A stretch of 64,000 nt of DNA from Thalassobacillus_A hwangdonensis (GTDB lineage Bacteria > Bacillota > Bacilli > Bacillales > Halobacillaceae), in the NCBI RefSeq assembly GCF_042675915.1, contig NZ_JBHTKL010000005.1, forward strand, positions 372,001 to 436,000. Direction: 5' to 3'. Under the pieces are notes generated by a model. The model was not told the DNA's origin and did not search any database. It was given only the letters and a program-made list of their open reading frames with translations. Of the stretch, positions 48,760 through 57,216 are shown one piece after another; within the stretch, counting starts at the first letter, position 1, and each line of letters opens with the position of its first letter. Made by a program: the position numbers and the translations under genes.

Positions 48760-50022
48760 GTGATCTACGATACTATCATTCGAAATATAGGGCAGCTGAT
48801 TTTGCCAGCAACAACAGAAGGACCATTGAAAGGGAACGCGATGAAGCAGCTGGAAGTGAAGGAAGAGGCAGCTTTGGCGATTGCCGATGGAAAAATAGCT
48901 TGGATCGGCAGCAATGATGAGGCTGATCAATTAGAGGGGAAAGAAAGCATCGATGCAGGAGGGAAGCTTGTGTCCCCTGGCCTGGTCGACCCTCATACCC
49001 ACCTGGTCTTTGGAGGTTCAAGGGAAAAAGAAATGGCGCTGAAGCAGGCTGGCGTACCTTACCTTGAAATCTTGAAGCAAGGCGGAGGGATTTTGTCGAC
49101 CGTGCAAGCTACCCGTGAAGCTACAGAAGAAGAATTATATGAAAAAGCCCGCTTCCACCTTGAACGGATTGCTTCCTACGGAGTGACAACGATGGAAGCG
49201 AAAAGCGGTTATGGACTCGATCGAGCATCCGAGCTTAAGCAGCTTCGAGTAGCCAAAAAGCTGAATGACGCAGGGAAAATGGACATTGTATCCACCTTCC
49301 TTGGCCCACATGCCGTACCAAAAGATTATGATGGAGATTCCGAAGACTTTCTTGATGACATGATTTCAATGCTGGATGAAATCAAACAGGAAAACCTCGC
49401 TGACTATACTGATATTTTCTGCGAAACCGGTGTATTTACAGTCGAACAGTCAAAGCGGTTCATGGAAGCTTCTAAAGAAAAAGGATTTGGCGTTAAGATC
49501 CATGCGGATGAAATCGATCCATTGGGCGGCACGGAACTAGCTGCTGCAATTGGAGCTGCGAGTGCGGACCATTTGGTTGCAGCATCTGATCAGGCGATCA
49601 AGGATCTTGCAGAAAGTGATACGGTGGCGGTGCTGCTGCCGGGTACCACGTTCTATTTAGGAAAGGATGCATATGCAAGAGGACGCGAAATGATCGATAG
49701 CGGTGTGGCGGTTTCTCTTGCTACAGATTTCAATCCAGGCAGCTGTGTGACGGAAAATCTCCAGTTGATCATGTCAATTGCAGCGTTGAAGCTGAAGATG
49801 ACGCCAGAGGAGATTTGGAATGCGGTGACCGTAAACGCTGCTCATGCCATTGGAAAAGGGGAGCAGGCAGGAACCATTGAAGTCGGTAAACAAGCAGATC
49901 TAGTCATCTGGAATGCACCGAATTACCATTACATTCCTTATCACTACGGAGTGAATCATAGTCAGCTCGTCATGAAACAAGGAGATAAGCTGTGGGAGCG
50001 TGAGGCAAGCCATGTCTTTTAA
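48760..50022 (+). CDS. hutI: Imidazolonepropionase
   Basis: Hydrolyses imidazolonepropionate to N-formimino-L-glutamate. It is a 420-residue amidohydrolase with metal ligands in DPHTHLVFGGSRE (HxH), a further His in KIHADEIDPLGG, and the ATDFNPGSC motif at the end of the barrel. GTG 48760 has GAGGGGAG 8 nt upstream. The hutG start lies inside its last codons, so translation is coupled. Confidence 0.97.
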   Translation: MIYDTIIRNIGQLILPATTEGPLKGNAMKQLEVKEEAALAIADGKIAWIGSNDEADQLEGKESIDAGGKLVSPGLVDPHTHLVFGGSREKEMALKQAGVPYLEILKQGGGILSTVQATREATEEELYEKARFHLERIASYGVTTMEAKSGYGLDRASELKQLRVAKKLNDAGKMDIVSTFLGPHAVPKDYDGDSEDFLDDMISMLDEIKQENLADYTDIFCETGVFTVEQSKRFMEASKEKGFGVKIHADEIDPLGGTELAAAIGAASADHLVAASDQAIKDLAESDTVAVLLPGTTFYLGKDAYARGREMIDSGVAVSLATDFNPGSCVTENLQLIMSIAALKLKMTPEEIWNAVTVNAAHAIGKGEQAGTIEVGKQADLVIWNAPNYHYIPYHYGVNHSQLVMKQGDKLWEREASHVF

Positions 50023-50950
50023 CTATCTCCAGCCAGGTAAACCTGCAGTTTTTAAGGACCGGTTCACGACGAAAGTGACAGAGTGCATCAAGCCTTATGA
50101 ATCAGGCGACCGTGGAGCAGTCGGAATCCTGGGTCTGCCAGCATCCAAGTCATCGATTTCAATGTCGATGGCCGCAGAAGCGCCACAGGCAATCCGTAAG
50201 GCGCTGGGATCCTATTCAACTTTTTCAGCGACGAAAAACCACGATTTCAAGGATGACGTACTTATCGATTTCGGTGATGTCTCCGTCCATCCGACAGATG
50301 TGGAAGCGACGTTGGACCGCTTGCATGTCAGCGTAGGAGAAATGCTTGAAACCGAGGCGTGCGAACGTTACATCATGCTGGGTGGTGACCATGGCGTCAG
50401 CTTTCCATCGATCCATGCCTTTCAGAAAAAATTCGGCAGGGTCGGTATTCTCCAGTGGGATGCCCATCATGACGTGCGTAATCTTGACGACGGCGGGCGT
50501 ACCAATGGCACACCTTTCCGCAGCTTGATTGAAGGTGGAGTGATCCGTGGAGAAGATCTTGTTCAGATCGGTATCAGGGATTATTCCAATGCAGCCGCTT
50601 ATGACGACTATTGCGAGGAGAAAGGCATTCACGTCTACACGATGGATGATCTTGACCAGCAAGGGATACTTCAGGTCGTTGAAAAAGAACTCCAGCGGCT
50701 GGCGGATCAAGTCGATGTCATTTATCTTTCGGTCGACATGGATGCAGTGGATCAGGCATTCGCACCAGGGTGTCCAGCCATCGGCCCTGGTGGTTTTACA
50801 AGCCGTGAGCTTTTAAGCAGTGTGCGAGCGGCGGCCATGCATGAAAAGGTGAAGGCGATGGATATCGTAGAAATCGATCCTTCGAAAGACGTTCGGGCCA
50901 TCACCAGCAGACTTGCAGCACATGTCATGTTGCGCTTTATGTATAAATGA
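50012..50950 (+). CDS. hutG: Formimidoylglutamase
   Basis: Hydrolyses formiminoglutamate to glutamate and formamide, ending the pathway. The 312-residue ureohydrolase carries the Mn2+-binding motifs GGDHGVSFP, WDAHHDVRN and SVDMDAVDQAFAPG. ATG 50012 overlaps hutI by 11 bp with GAGG 6 nt upstream; the longer reading frame from 50000 lacks a site. A terminator follows. Confidence 0.95.
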   Translation: MSFNYLQPGKPAVFKDRFTTKVTECIKPYESGDRGAVGILGLPASKSSISMSMAAEAPQAIRKALGSYSTFSATKNHDFKDDVLIDFGDVSVHPTDVEATLDRLHVSVGEMLETEACERYIMLGGDHGVSFPSIHAFQKKFGRVGILQWDAHHDVRNLDDGGRTNGTPFRSLIEGGVIRGEDLVQIGIRDYSNAAAYDDYCEEKGIHVYTMDDLDQQGILQVVEKELQRLADQVDVIYLSVDMDAVDQAFAPGCPAIGPGGFTSRELLSSVRAAAMHEKVKAMDIVEIDPSKDVRAITSRLAAHVMLRFMYK

Positions 50951-50958
50951 TCATGGAA

Positions 50959-50992
50959 AGAGTGGAGATTTGTGGATCTCCGCTCTTTTTTC
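50959..50992 (+). terminator. Terminator of the hut operon
   Basis: AGAGTGGAGAT pairs with ATCTCCGCTCT (one G-U) around a 6-nt loop, followed by six T residues. Confidence 0.88.
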
Positions 50993-51101
50993 ATGAGGAA
51001 AAAGATTGAGAATCAAGCATTTGAAAACTATACTTGAACTACTCCTTCAGATGCTGCGCAATCAATTGATACATAATGATTATTTAGAAAGAGGGGTAGG
51101 T

Positions 51102-51647
51102 ATGGACATCACGATCGAATACACGACAACACTTGGAGAAGATGAAAAGAAAAGAGTATGGGAAATACTATGTGAATGTGACAAGGAGTTCGTACCACCG
51201 TTGTCTGCCAGAGAAAACTCGGCAGAGAATGAGCTGCTCGGGGAAGGAGCGGAGGATGCGGAACCGGTGGAACATTTTGAGGAAATGATCGAAGAGAATT
51301 TCCTGCTGGCAAAGGATCAGGCAAGCGGGGAGGTTGTCGGATTCCTCACGTTTCGCAATGGGTACGAATGTCATGAACTGAGAAACCACGCACCGAGCAA
51401 TTACATCACAACCATCTGCGTCACGAAGACCTATCGCAACAACGGAATCACGAAACGATTTTATCATCATATGAACAAGGAAAACCTGCCGGAACAGGCA
51501 CATGCTTCTTATGTAACGACACGGACATGGAACGGAAACGGCGCACATATCAAGGTGCTTGAGACGATCGGATTCGAAGTGGCAGAACGGCTGGAGAACC
51601 ATCGCGGCGAAGGAATCGACACGATCTATTTTGCAAAACCAATGTAA
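51102..51647 (+). CDS. GNAT-family acetyltransferase
   Basis: A 181-residue N-acetyltransferase. The acetyl-CoA binding region is seen in YITTICVTKTYRNNGITKRFYHHM (an R-x-x-G-x-[GAT]-like loop reading RNNGIT), followed by ASYVTTRTWNGNGAHIKVLETIGFEVAERL. An acidic helix lies near residues 45-70. The substrate is unknown. ATG 51102 has AGAGGGG upstream and is preferred to the ORF opening at 51006, which lacks a site. Confidence 0.78.
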   Translation: MDITIEYTTTLGEDEKKRVWEILCECDKEFVPPLSARENSAENELLGEGAEDAEPVEHFEEMIEENFLLAKDQASGEVVGFLTFRNGYECHELRNHAPSNYITTICVTKTYRNNGITKRFYHHMNKENLPEQAHASYVTTRTWNGNGAHIKVLETIGFEVAERLENHRGEGIDTIYFAKPM

Positions 51648-51650
51648 AAA

Positions 51651-51673
51651 AAGCCCTCGGCGGAGGGCTTTTT
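51651..51673. terminator. Bidirectional terminator
   Basis: AAGCCCTC pairs with GAGGGCTT around GGCG, with an A-run on the left and a T-run on the right, between the convergent GNAT and ferredoxin genes. Confidence 0.88.
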
Positions 51674-51674
51674 C

Positions 51675-51941
51675 CTATTTTAGTGGCACGGTCTGGCAGG
51701 CGAGGCGGAACCCTTGTTCCAGCTCATTTTCCAATTTTACGTGTTCTTTAGGTGTAGGTTCGTTCACGATCTCTTGACCGGTCAGGAGTTCTACGCGGCA
51801 TCGCGTGCAATTCCCTTTCTGGCATTTGAAATCAAGCGGTACATCCTGCTCGAAAGCTGTAGCCAGCAGGGATTTTCCTTTTACCGGGGTCAGCGTGTAC
51901 GTCTGGTCGGCTTGTTTTACTTGGATTGTTGTATGGTCCAT
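51675..51941 (-). CDS. Plant-type 2Fe-2S ferredoxin
   Basis: An 88-residue electron carrier. The cluster ligands are C-x4-C-x2-C in FKCQKGNCTRCRVEL plus a fourth Cys near the C-terminus (FRLACQTV), with the usual beta-grasp pattern. It stands alone, so its reductase and acceptor are unknown. ATG on the complement at 51941 has AGAGAGGA upstream. Confidence 0.88.
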   Translation of the reverse strand: MDHTTIQVKQADQTYTLTPVKGKSLLATAFEQDVPLDFKCQKGNCTRCRVELLTGQEIVNEPTPKEHVKLENELEQGFRLACQTVPLK

Positions 51942-52027
51942 GTTTTTCGTCCTCTCTATGTAAGAAATCTACTTAAACTATTGTAATCTGAATCGGGGTT
52001 GAGGACAACCAGGGGGGATTTGGCGGG

Positions 52028-52141
52028 TTCGCTCATAAATTTGGGATTTCGCTCATAAATCTGATTTTTCGCCTATAAATCAGAAATATCGCTCACAAAA
52101 CCGCAACTTTCGCTCACAAATCACAATTTTCGCCCACAACC
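52028..52141 (-). repeat. Six-unit 20-bp tandem array
   Basis: The plus strand shows TTCGCTCATAAAT-like units starting at 52028, 52048, 52068, 52088, 52109 and 52129 (period 20, 20, 20, 21, 20). The 13-bp core is conserved (CGCTCAYAAAT, CGCCTATAAAT, CGCCCACAAC) and the 7-8 bp between cores varies. On the minus strand each unit reads TTTRTGAGCGAAA. The array starts about 10 bp beyond the stop codon of the minus-strand kinase-like gene. Too short and spacer-poor for CRISPR; function unknown. Confidence 0.85.
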
Positions 52142-52151
52142 ACAAACCCAC

Positions 52152-53066
52152 TTACCTAAGCAGCTGCTCCCGCTTACACATCTCTCTAAAAATGGAGATT
52201 GCTCTGTAAAAATCCTTGCTGTATTCCCCATCATCGGTCACCGACCAGCTGGTGGCGAGCACAGCATGGGCATAGCCCCATAGAAGCAACCGCTCACGGT
52301 CGAGGTCCAATGCTTCGACGAACAGATCGATGCGCCTCTCCAGCACCTCTGCCACCTGCTCCTGAGGCAGTTCATTCAGAAGAAACTGTATAAGATCATA
52401 CTCTCGCTCTCCTATCAGTCCCTTCGGATCGATTACTGTCCACCCATTCTCACTTTTTAACAGGTTGAAATGATGGAAGTCGCCATGCAGCAAAGAAGTC
52501 TTCTTCTGAGTTTTCACCAAATCAGAAAAAATATTGTATCCTTCCTGCAAAGTTTCACAATTGATTGGACCAAGCCCATCCGCATTTTTTTCCACAATCG
52601 CTGAAAACGAAGCCTCCCTTGAGTCGATATTAGGAATATGCGGTACCTCTTCCACCGGTCGCCACAATTTTCTTACAGCATCCGCGGCAATCCTCACTCC
52701 CTCCTCATCATCATTGATGGCAGAAGCTAACGTGATTCCTGGCTTCACCCGCGCCAGCAACATGATTCCTCTATCGATATCATAATCTAATAAGGGAACG
52801 ACACCTTCACCATTGAAAGCTTTCAATGTTTCGAGCTCACTCAGGAATTCTTCACTCGGAACGGAAAGCTTCAAAACGACCTCTGTCCCATCCTGCTTCA
52901 CTGCCGGAGCCACATAATTGACTGACAGGTGAAAGGGTTCATGTATTTCCAGACCCCAGCGCTCCTCACAATAGCGATAAAGGGAATCAAACCCTTCGAT
53001 CCACTCCCGTCCCTTCTCACCAAAAAAGTGCACGATCGTCTTTTCGAAAGATGTGGATAGCATCAT
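52152..53066 (-). CDS. Aminoglycoside/hydroxyurea-type phosphotransferase
   Basis: A 304-residue kinase-fold protein related to streptomycin 6-phosphotransferases. The catalytic loop is LLHGDFHHFNLL and the metal-binding segment IDPKGLIGEREYDL, the pattern HGDxHHxN...DPKG..GE..YD of that family. The N-lobe strand TEVVLKLSVPSEEFLSELETLKAF holds the likely ATP lysine and paired Glu. It may phosphorylate an aminoglycoside or a natural small molecule; resistance is not shown by sequence alone. ATG 53066 (complement) is 6 nt after GGAGGTG; the upstream ATG at 53081 precedes that site. Confidence 0.85.
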   Translation of the reverse strand: MMLSTSFEKTIVHFFGEKGREWIEGFDSLYRYCEERWGLEIHEPFHLSVNYVAPAVKQDGTEVVLKLSVPSEEFLSELETLKAFNGEGVVPLLDYDIDRGIMLLARVKPGITLASAINDDEEGVRIAADAVRKLWRPVEEVPHIPNIDSREASFSAIVEKNADGLGPINCETLQEGYNIFSDLVKTQKKTSLLHGDFHHFNLLKSENGWTVIDPKGLIGEREYDLIQFLLNELPQEQVAEVLERRIDLFVEALDLDRERLLLWGYAHAVLATSWSVTDDGEYSKDFYRAISIFREMCKREQLLR

Positions 53067-53176
53067 CAGATTCACCTCCATAAGAAATACTTATTCATAT
53101 CCATTATAAATGACGATTATTTTTATCGCTTCCGTTGATTTATGATAAAGATAACAAAAGGGAAGAGGTGGTTCTT

Positions 53177-53944
53177 ATGAAAGATGAACGAAAAGCGAGC
53201 GTCATCCACACATTTTCGAAGCATGCTGATGCATATGTCCACAGTGAAACCCATTCGAAAGGCGAAGACTTGCCGATCATGAAAGAAAAATTGCAGCTGA
53301 AAAAAGATGATATAGCACTGGATATTGCAACAGGGGGAGGGCATGTAGCAAAGCAGCTGGCTCCACACGTCCATACCGTTTTTGCGACCGACCTGACAAA
53401 GAAAATGCTGCAGAATACCTCCGGCTATCTGACGGACTATTCCAATATCCATTACGTAGTGGCTGATGCTGAAGAACTGCCGTTTTTGGATGACTCCTTT
53501 GATGTTGTCACTTGCAGAATTGCGCCGCATCATTTTCCACACCCTGAACGATTCATTGAAGAAGTAGCAAGAGTGCTGAAGCCTGGTGGCCGTTTTGCAA
53601 TGATCGATAACATCGCCCCGGAAAATGAACAACTTGCGGAATTTTATAACAGCCTTGAAAAAATGAGAGATGAGAGCCATGTCAGAGCGTTACGGATTTC
53701 CGAGTGGGAAGCGCTGCTCGCAAAAAACAATCTATCCATCTACCATAAAAGTTTGCGGAAGAAGACACTCCCATACGAAAACTGGGTGACAAGGACACTT
53801 GATGACGCAGAAGAAATCGAAAAAGTTCGAAACCATCTAGTGTCTGCGAATGAAGATACAAAAACGCATTTTCAGATTAAAGAAGAAAGCGGTAAGATAG
53901 AATCATTTGCGATAGACGAATGGATGGTGTTAAGTAGAAAGTAG
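53177..53944 (+). CDS. Class I SAM-dependent methyltransferase
   Basis: A 255-residue methyltransferase of the UbiE/Ubie-like type. Motif I is ALDIATGGGHVAKQLA, followed by the acidic end of strand two (VFATDLTKKML) and motif IV-V (YVVADAEELPFLDDSFDVVTCRIAPHHFPHPERFIEEVARVLKPGGRF). The substrate is not evident. ATG 53177 follows GAAGAGGTGG. The Nudix and GNAT genes follow closely, suggesting an operon. Confidence 0.88.
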   Translation: MKDERKASVIHTFSKHADAYVHSETHSKGEDLPIMKEKLQLKKDDIALDIATGGGHVAKQLAPHVHTVFATDLTKKMLQNTSGYLTDYSNIHYVVADAEELPFLDDSFDVVTCRIAPHHFPHPERFIEEVARVLKPGGRFAMIDNIAPENEQLAEFYNSLEKMRDESHVRALRISEWEALLAKNNLSIYHKSLRKKTLPYENWVTRTLDDAEEIEKVRNHLVSANEDTKTHFQIKEESGKIESFAIDEWMVLSRK

Positions 53945-53958
53945 TGAGGGGGGATCAC

Positions 53959-54420
53959 TTGGATTACATTGAATATTTACGAAAAATGGTCGGCCACAGC
54001 AAGGTGATCATGGTAGTCTCTGGTGTCTTCATTTTTAACGAAAAAGGCGAAGTGCTGCTTCAGAGACGAAGTGACAACGGAGAATGGGGGCATCCAGGAG
54101 GATTCATGGACATGGGGGAGTCAGTCGAAGACACGGCACGCAGGGAAATTTTCGAAGAAACCGGCCTTCACCTTGGAAAGCTTGACTTCTTAGGAATCTA
54201 TTCAGGCGCTGAACAGGAAAGAGTGCTGCCTAATGGGGATGAGGTCGCATTAGTTAAAATCATGTTCACCTGCCATGATTTCGAAGGGACTCTCGAGGCA
54301 AAAGATAGTGAATCGCTCGAGCTGAAGTTTTTTCCGCTAGATCAGCTTCCCGATTATTGGGAGAACCAGAAACACGCATTTCATGACCTTCTGTCAAAAA
54401 ACGCACGCTTGAGTTATTAG
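53959..54420 (+). CDS. Nudix hydrolase
   Basis: A 153-residue Nudix enzyme. The signature GX5EX7REUXEEXGU is complete as GGFMDMGESVEDTARREIFEETGL. It probably hydrolyses a nucleoside diphosphate derivative; substrate unknown. TTG 53959 lies 5 nt after GAGGGGGG, which overlaps the alternative GTG 53944. It starts 14 bp after the methyltransferase and ends 11 bp before the GNAT gene. Confidence 0.9.
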   Translation: MDYIEYLRKMVGHSKVIMVVSGVFIFNEKGEVLLQRRSDNGEWGHPGGFMDMGESVEDTARREIFEETGLHLGKLDFLGIYSGAEQERVLPNGDEVALVKIMFTCHDFEGTLEAKDSESLELKFFPLDQLPDYWENQKHAFHDLLSKNARLSY

Positions 54421-54431
54421 GAGGGGATCAA

Positions 54432-54992
54432 ATGGTAGATTTACGACACAAACCAGTGGTCGAAGGGGAAAAAGTCATCCTCAGACCTTTTGAGGAGAAG
54501 GATATCCCCTACATAATGGAATGCCTGGAAGACCCTGAAGTTTTAAAGCTTACTGGAAGTACTTCTGAACTGGATAAGGAAGCAACGTTAAAATGGTACA
54601 GAACAAGAAATGATCAGACAGACCGGTTGGATCTTGCTATTGTTGATAAAGCCCAAAACCATCTCGTCGGAGAAGCGGTCGTGAATCTTTACGACGAAGA
54701 AGCGAATAGCATGAACTTCCGGATTCTGATCGGACCAAAAGGCAGAGATCGTGGCTTAGGGACAGAAGCGACCCGTCTCATCGTTGATTATATATTCGAC
54801 AATACCGATCTGGATCAACTGACATTAAGCGTGTATGCATTCAATCCAAGGGCCCGAAAAGTTTACGAGAAAATAGGCTTTGTGTTTGAAAGTATCGATG
54901 AAAATGACCTTGAGTACGAAGGGGAAGGCATCGACTCGATCAATATGGTATTGAAACGTGAGGATTGGCGCAATAAAAAGGAGCATCGATGA
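54432..54992 (+). CDS. RimJ/RimL-type GNAT acetyltransferase
   Basis: A 186-residue acetyltransferase of the RimJ/RimL group: VILRPFEEKDIPYIMECLEDPEVLKLTG at the N-terminus, the acetyl-CoA loop GPKGRDRGLGTEATRLIVDYIF and the C-terminal NPRARKVYEKIGFVFE. Targets include ribosomal protein N-termini, aminoglycosides and polyamines; none can be chosen here. AGGAGGGG precedes ATG 54432. Last gene of the methyltransferase/Nudix/GNAT unit. Confidence 0.88.
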   Translation: MVDLRHKPVVEGEKVILRPFEEKDIPYIMECLEDPEVLKLTGSTSELDKEATLKWYRTRNDQTDRLDLAIVDKAQNHLVGEAVVNLYDEEANSMNFRILIGPKGRDRGLGTEATRLIVDYIFDNTDLDQLTLSVYAFNPRARKVYEKIGFVFESIDENDLEYEGEGIDSINMVLKREDWRNKKEHR

Positions 54993-55008
54993 AAATTCGA
55001 TGCTCCTT
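54978..55008. terminator. Bidirectional terminator
   Basis: A perfect 12-bp stem, AAGGAGCATCGA and its complement, with a 7-nt loop, between the convergent GNAT and DUF779 genes; flanked by A-rich left and T-rich right sequence. Confidence 0.85.
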
Positions 55009-55019
55009 CTTATATTAAT

Positions 55020-55388
55020 CTAAACGACGCCTTGCTCTTTCAATTCTTTGTACTCTTCATCTGTGAACGGTCGGGAGCGGGACAGGAACCGTTTTCCTTC
55101 GACTCCTTCGAGCGAAAACATGCCTCCGCGTCCGTCGACGACATCAATGATCAGCTGCGTATGTTTCCAGTACTCATACTGTTTTTTATTGATGTAGAAA
55201 GGGCTGCTGCCGATTTCCCCAAGCTTCACATCCTGTGCTCCCAGGATCATGTCCCCATCCGGGTAGCACATCGGTGAGCTTCCGTCACAGCATCCTCCTG
55301 ATTGATGAAACATCAGGGGGCCATGTTTTTCCTTCAGTTTTTCGATCAGCTCAAGCGCTGAATCTGTGGCAGTGACACGTTCAATCAT
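55020..55388 (-). CDS. DUF779 protein
   Basis: A 122-residue protein with a cysteine-rich motif, HQSGGCCDGSSPMCYPDGD, typical of DUF779, a family found next to aldehyde or alcohol dehydrogenase genes. Metal or cofactor binding is plausible from the cysteines but unproven. It lies 31 bp downstream of the aldehyde dehydrogenase gene on the same strand, so it is probably co-transcribed and accessory to aldehyde oxidation. Confidence 0.85.
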   Translation of the reverse strand: MIERVTATDSALELIEKLKEKHGPLMFHQSGGCCDGSSPMCYPDGDMILGAQDVKLGEIGSSPFYINKKQYEYWKHTQLIIDVVDGRGGMFSLEGVEGKRFLSRSRPFTDEEYKELKEQGVV

Positions 55389-55419
55389 ATTGAAGCCTCT
55401 CCTTTACGCCACGTTGATT

Positions 55420-56940
55420 TTAAAAGAAACCTAATTTCTGAGGTGCATAGCTGACGAGCAGGTTTTTCGTCTGCTGGTAATGGGACAGCATCATCTTGTG
55501 GTTTTCTCGGCCGACACCGGACATTTTGTAACCACCGAATGCTGCGTGCGCTGGATAGGCATGGTAGCAGTTTGTCCAAACGCGTCCTGCTTCGATAGCA
55601 CGACCGAAGCGGTAAGCGGTGTTCATGTCGCGCGACCAGACGCCTGCACCTAAGCCGTACAACGTATCATTGGCAATTTCCAATGCTTCAGCATCGTCCT
55701 TGAATGTCGTTACTGACAGCACAGGGCCGAAGATTTCCTCTTGGAAGATCCTCATTTTATTGTTCCCTTTGAAGACGGTAGGTTTCACATAATACCCTTC
55801 AGATAAATCACCTTCCAGTGCATTTCTTTCTCCACCAGTCAGGCACTCTGCACCTTCGGATTTACCGATTTCAAGGTAGGATAGGATTTTATCAAGCTGC
55901 TCGGAGGAAGCCTGTGCACCCATCATGACGTTCGGATCAAGTGGATTTCCTGCCTTGATCGCTTCCACTCGTGCAAGTGCTTTTTCCATGAACTTGTCAT
56001 AGATATCTTCATGCACCAACGTACGGGAAGGACATGTACAAACTTCTCCTTGGTTGAGCGCGAACATGACGAAGCCTTCAATCGCTTTATCAAGGAAATC
56101 ATCATCTGCATCCATGACATCCTTGAAGAATATATTCGGCGATTTTCCGCCAAGTTCCAATGTAACTGGTATGATATTTTGAGATGCGTACTGCATGATC
56201 ATACGACCTGTCGTCGTTTCACCAGTGAACGCAACCTTGTTGACACGATCGCTTGAGGCAAGAGGTTTTCCTGCTTCAAGTCCGAAGCCATTGACGATAT
56301 TGACCACTCCAGGTGGAAGCAGGTCTTCGATCATTTCAAATAAGTATAAGATGGACGATGGCGTTTGCTCCGCCGGCTTCAGTACTATTGCGTTTCCTGC
56401 GGCTAATGCTGGAGCAAGTTTCCATACAGCCATAAGTATTGGGAAGTTCCATGGAATGATTTGACCTACGACACCGATCGGCTCGTGGAAATGGTAGGCT
56501 ACCGTGTCGTTGTCGATTTCCCCGATGCTTCCTTCTTGAGCGCGGATAGCTCCGGCAAAATAGCGGAAATGGTCGACAGCCAATGGTAGATCGGCGTTCA
56601 ACGTTTCACGAACAGCTTTACCATTCTCCCAAGTCTCTGCGATCGCAAGCTTTTCAAGGTTTTCTTCCATTCGATCTGCGATTCTGTTCAGAATCAATGC
56701 GCGTTCTGCGACAGCTGTTTTTCCCCATGCGTCTTTTGCGGCATGAGCGGCATCAAGAGCCAGTTCGACATCCTCTTCCGTAGAACGAGCGACCTCACAG
56801 AAAGCTTTTCCGGTGACAGGGGTTACGTTCTCAAAATATTGCCCTTTCACAGGTGCGGTCCACTTACCATTGATGAAGTTGTCGTATCGTTTTTTGAATT
56901 CTACCGGTGATCCTTCGGTGTTTGGAAATGCATAAACCAT
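55420..56940 (-). CDS. NAD-dependent aldehyde dehydrogenase (ExaC/AcoD-like)
   Basis: Oxidises an aldehyde to its acid with NAD+. The 506-residue protein has the general-base Glu in VTLELGGKSPNIFF, the catalytic Cys in FALNQGEVCTCPSR and the motifs GQIIPWNFPILMAVWKLAPALAAGNAIVLKPAEQTP and EEIFGPVLSV. The CTCPSR variant and the DUF779 partner mark the AcoD/ExaC group, linked to acetaldehyde or alcohol use. ATG 56940 (complement) is 8 nt after AAGGAGG; the ATG two codons upstream is too close. A cre site at 56963-56976 lies in the leader. Confidence 0.94.
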   Translation of the reverse strand: MVYAFPNTEGSPVEFKKRYDNFINGKWTAPVKGQYFENVTPVTGKAFCEVARSTEEDVELALDAAHAAKDAWGKTAVAERALILNRIADRMEENLEKLAIAETWENGKAVRETLNADLPLAVDHFRYFAGAIRAQEGSIGEIDNDTVAYHFHEPIGVVGQIIPWNFPILMAVWKLAPALAAGNAIVLKPAEQTPSSILYLFEMIEDLLPPGVVNIVNGFGLEAGKPLASSDRVNKVAFTGETTTGRMIMQYASQNIIPVTLELGGKSPNIFFKDVMDADDDFLDKAIEGFVMFALNQGEVCTCPSRTLVHEDIYDKFMEKALARVEAIKAGNPLDPNVMMGAQASSEQLDKILSYLEIGKSEGAECLTGGERNALEGDLSEGYYVKPTVFKGNNKMRIFQEEIFGPVLSVTTFKDDAEALEIANDTLYGLGAGVWSRDMNTAYRFGRAIEAGRVWTNCYHAYPAHAAFGGYKMSGVGRENHKMMLSHYQQTKNLLVSYAPQKLGFF

Positions 56941-56962
56941 GTTCATTCCTCCTTGCTATTTT

Positions 56963-56976
56963 TGGAAGCGTTTACA
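56963..56976. promoter_or_regulatory. CcpA cre site upstream of the aldehyde dehydrogenase
   Basis: On the minus strand TGTAAACGCTTCCA matches the cre consensus TGWNANCGNTNWCA at 13 of 14 positions. It lies 23-36 bp upstream of the start codon, placing it near or after the transcription start, where CcpA acts as a roadblock. Repression by glucose is inferred. Confidence 0.7.
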
Positions 56977-57153
56977 TTTTCCTGCAATCAAATAGATATG
57001 CAGGCAAGTCCAAGTCTAGCATTTTAACAGAATATTTTCAATTATTAGACAAATATAAAGATAATGACTCATCAAGCAGTTTGTAAAGGGGAAGAGGACC
57101 TGTGAAAATCAGACTGATTTCACCAGAATTCGTGTTTTTTCTACTATGTATTG

Positions 57154-57168
57154 AATTTTCAGAATAAA
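57154..57168 (+). promoter_or_regulatory. Candidate CodY box upstream of the M20 peptidase
   Basis: AATTTTCAGAATAAA matches the CodY box AATTTTCWGAAAATT with three mismatches, 49 bp before the start codon. A single degenerate match in AT-rich DNA is weak evidence. Confidence 0.3.
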
Positions 57169-57216
57169 ATCTGTATAACTGTATCTAAACTATTTTTCGT
57201 GGAAGGGGATGTTGGA

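Noticed and set aside
52028..52141. Tandem array considered as a CRISPR array
   Set aside because: The conserved part is only about 13 bp, the interval is 7-8 bp, and no cas gene is nearby.
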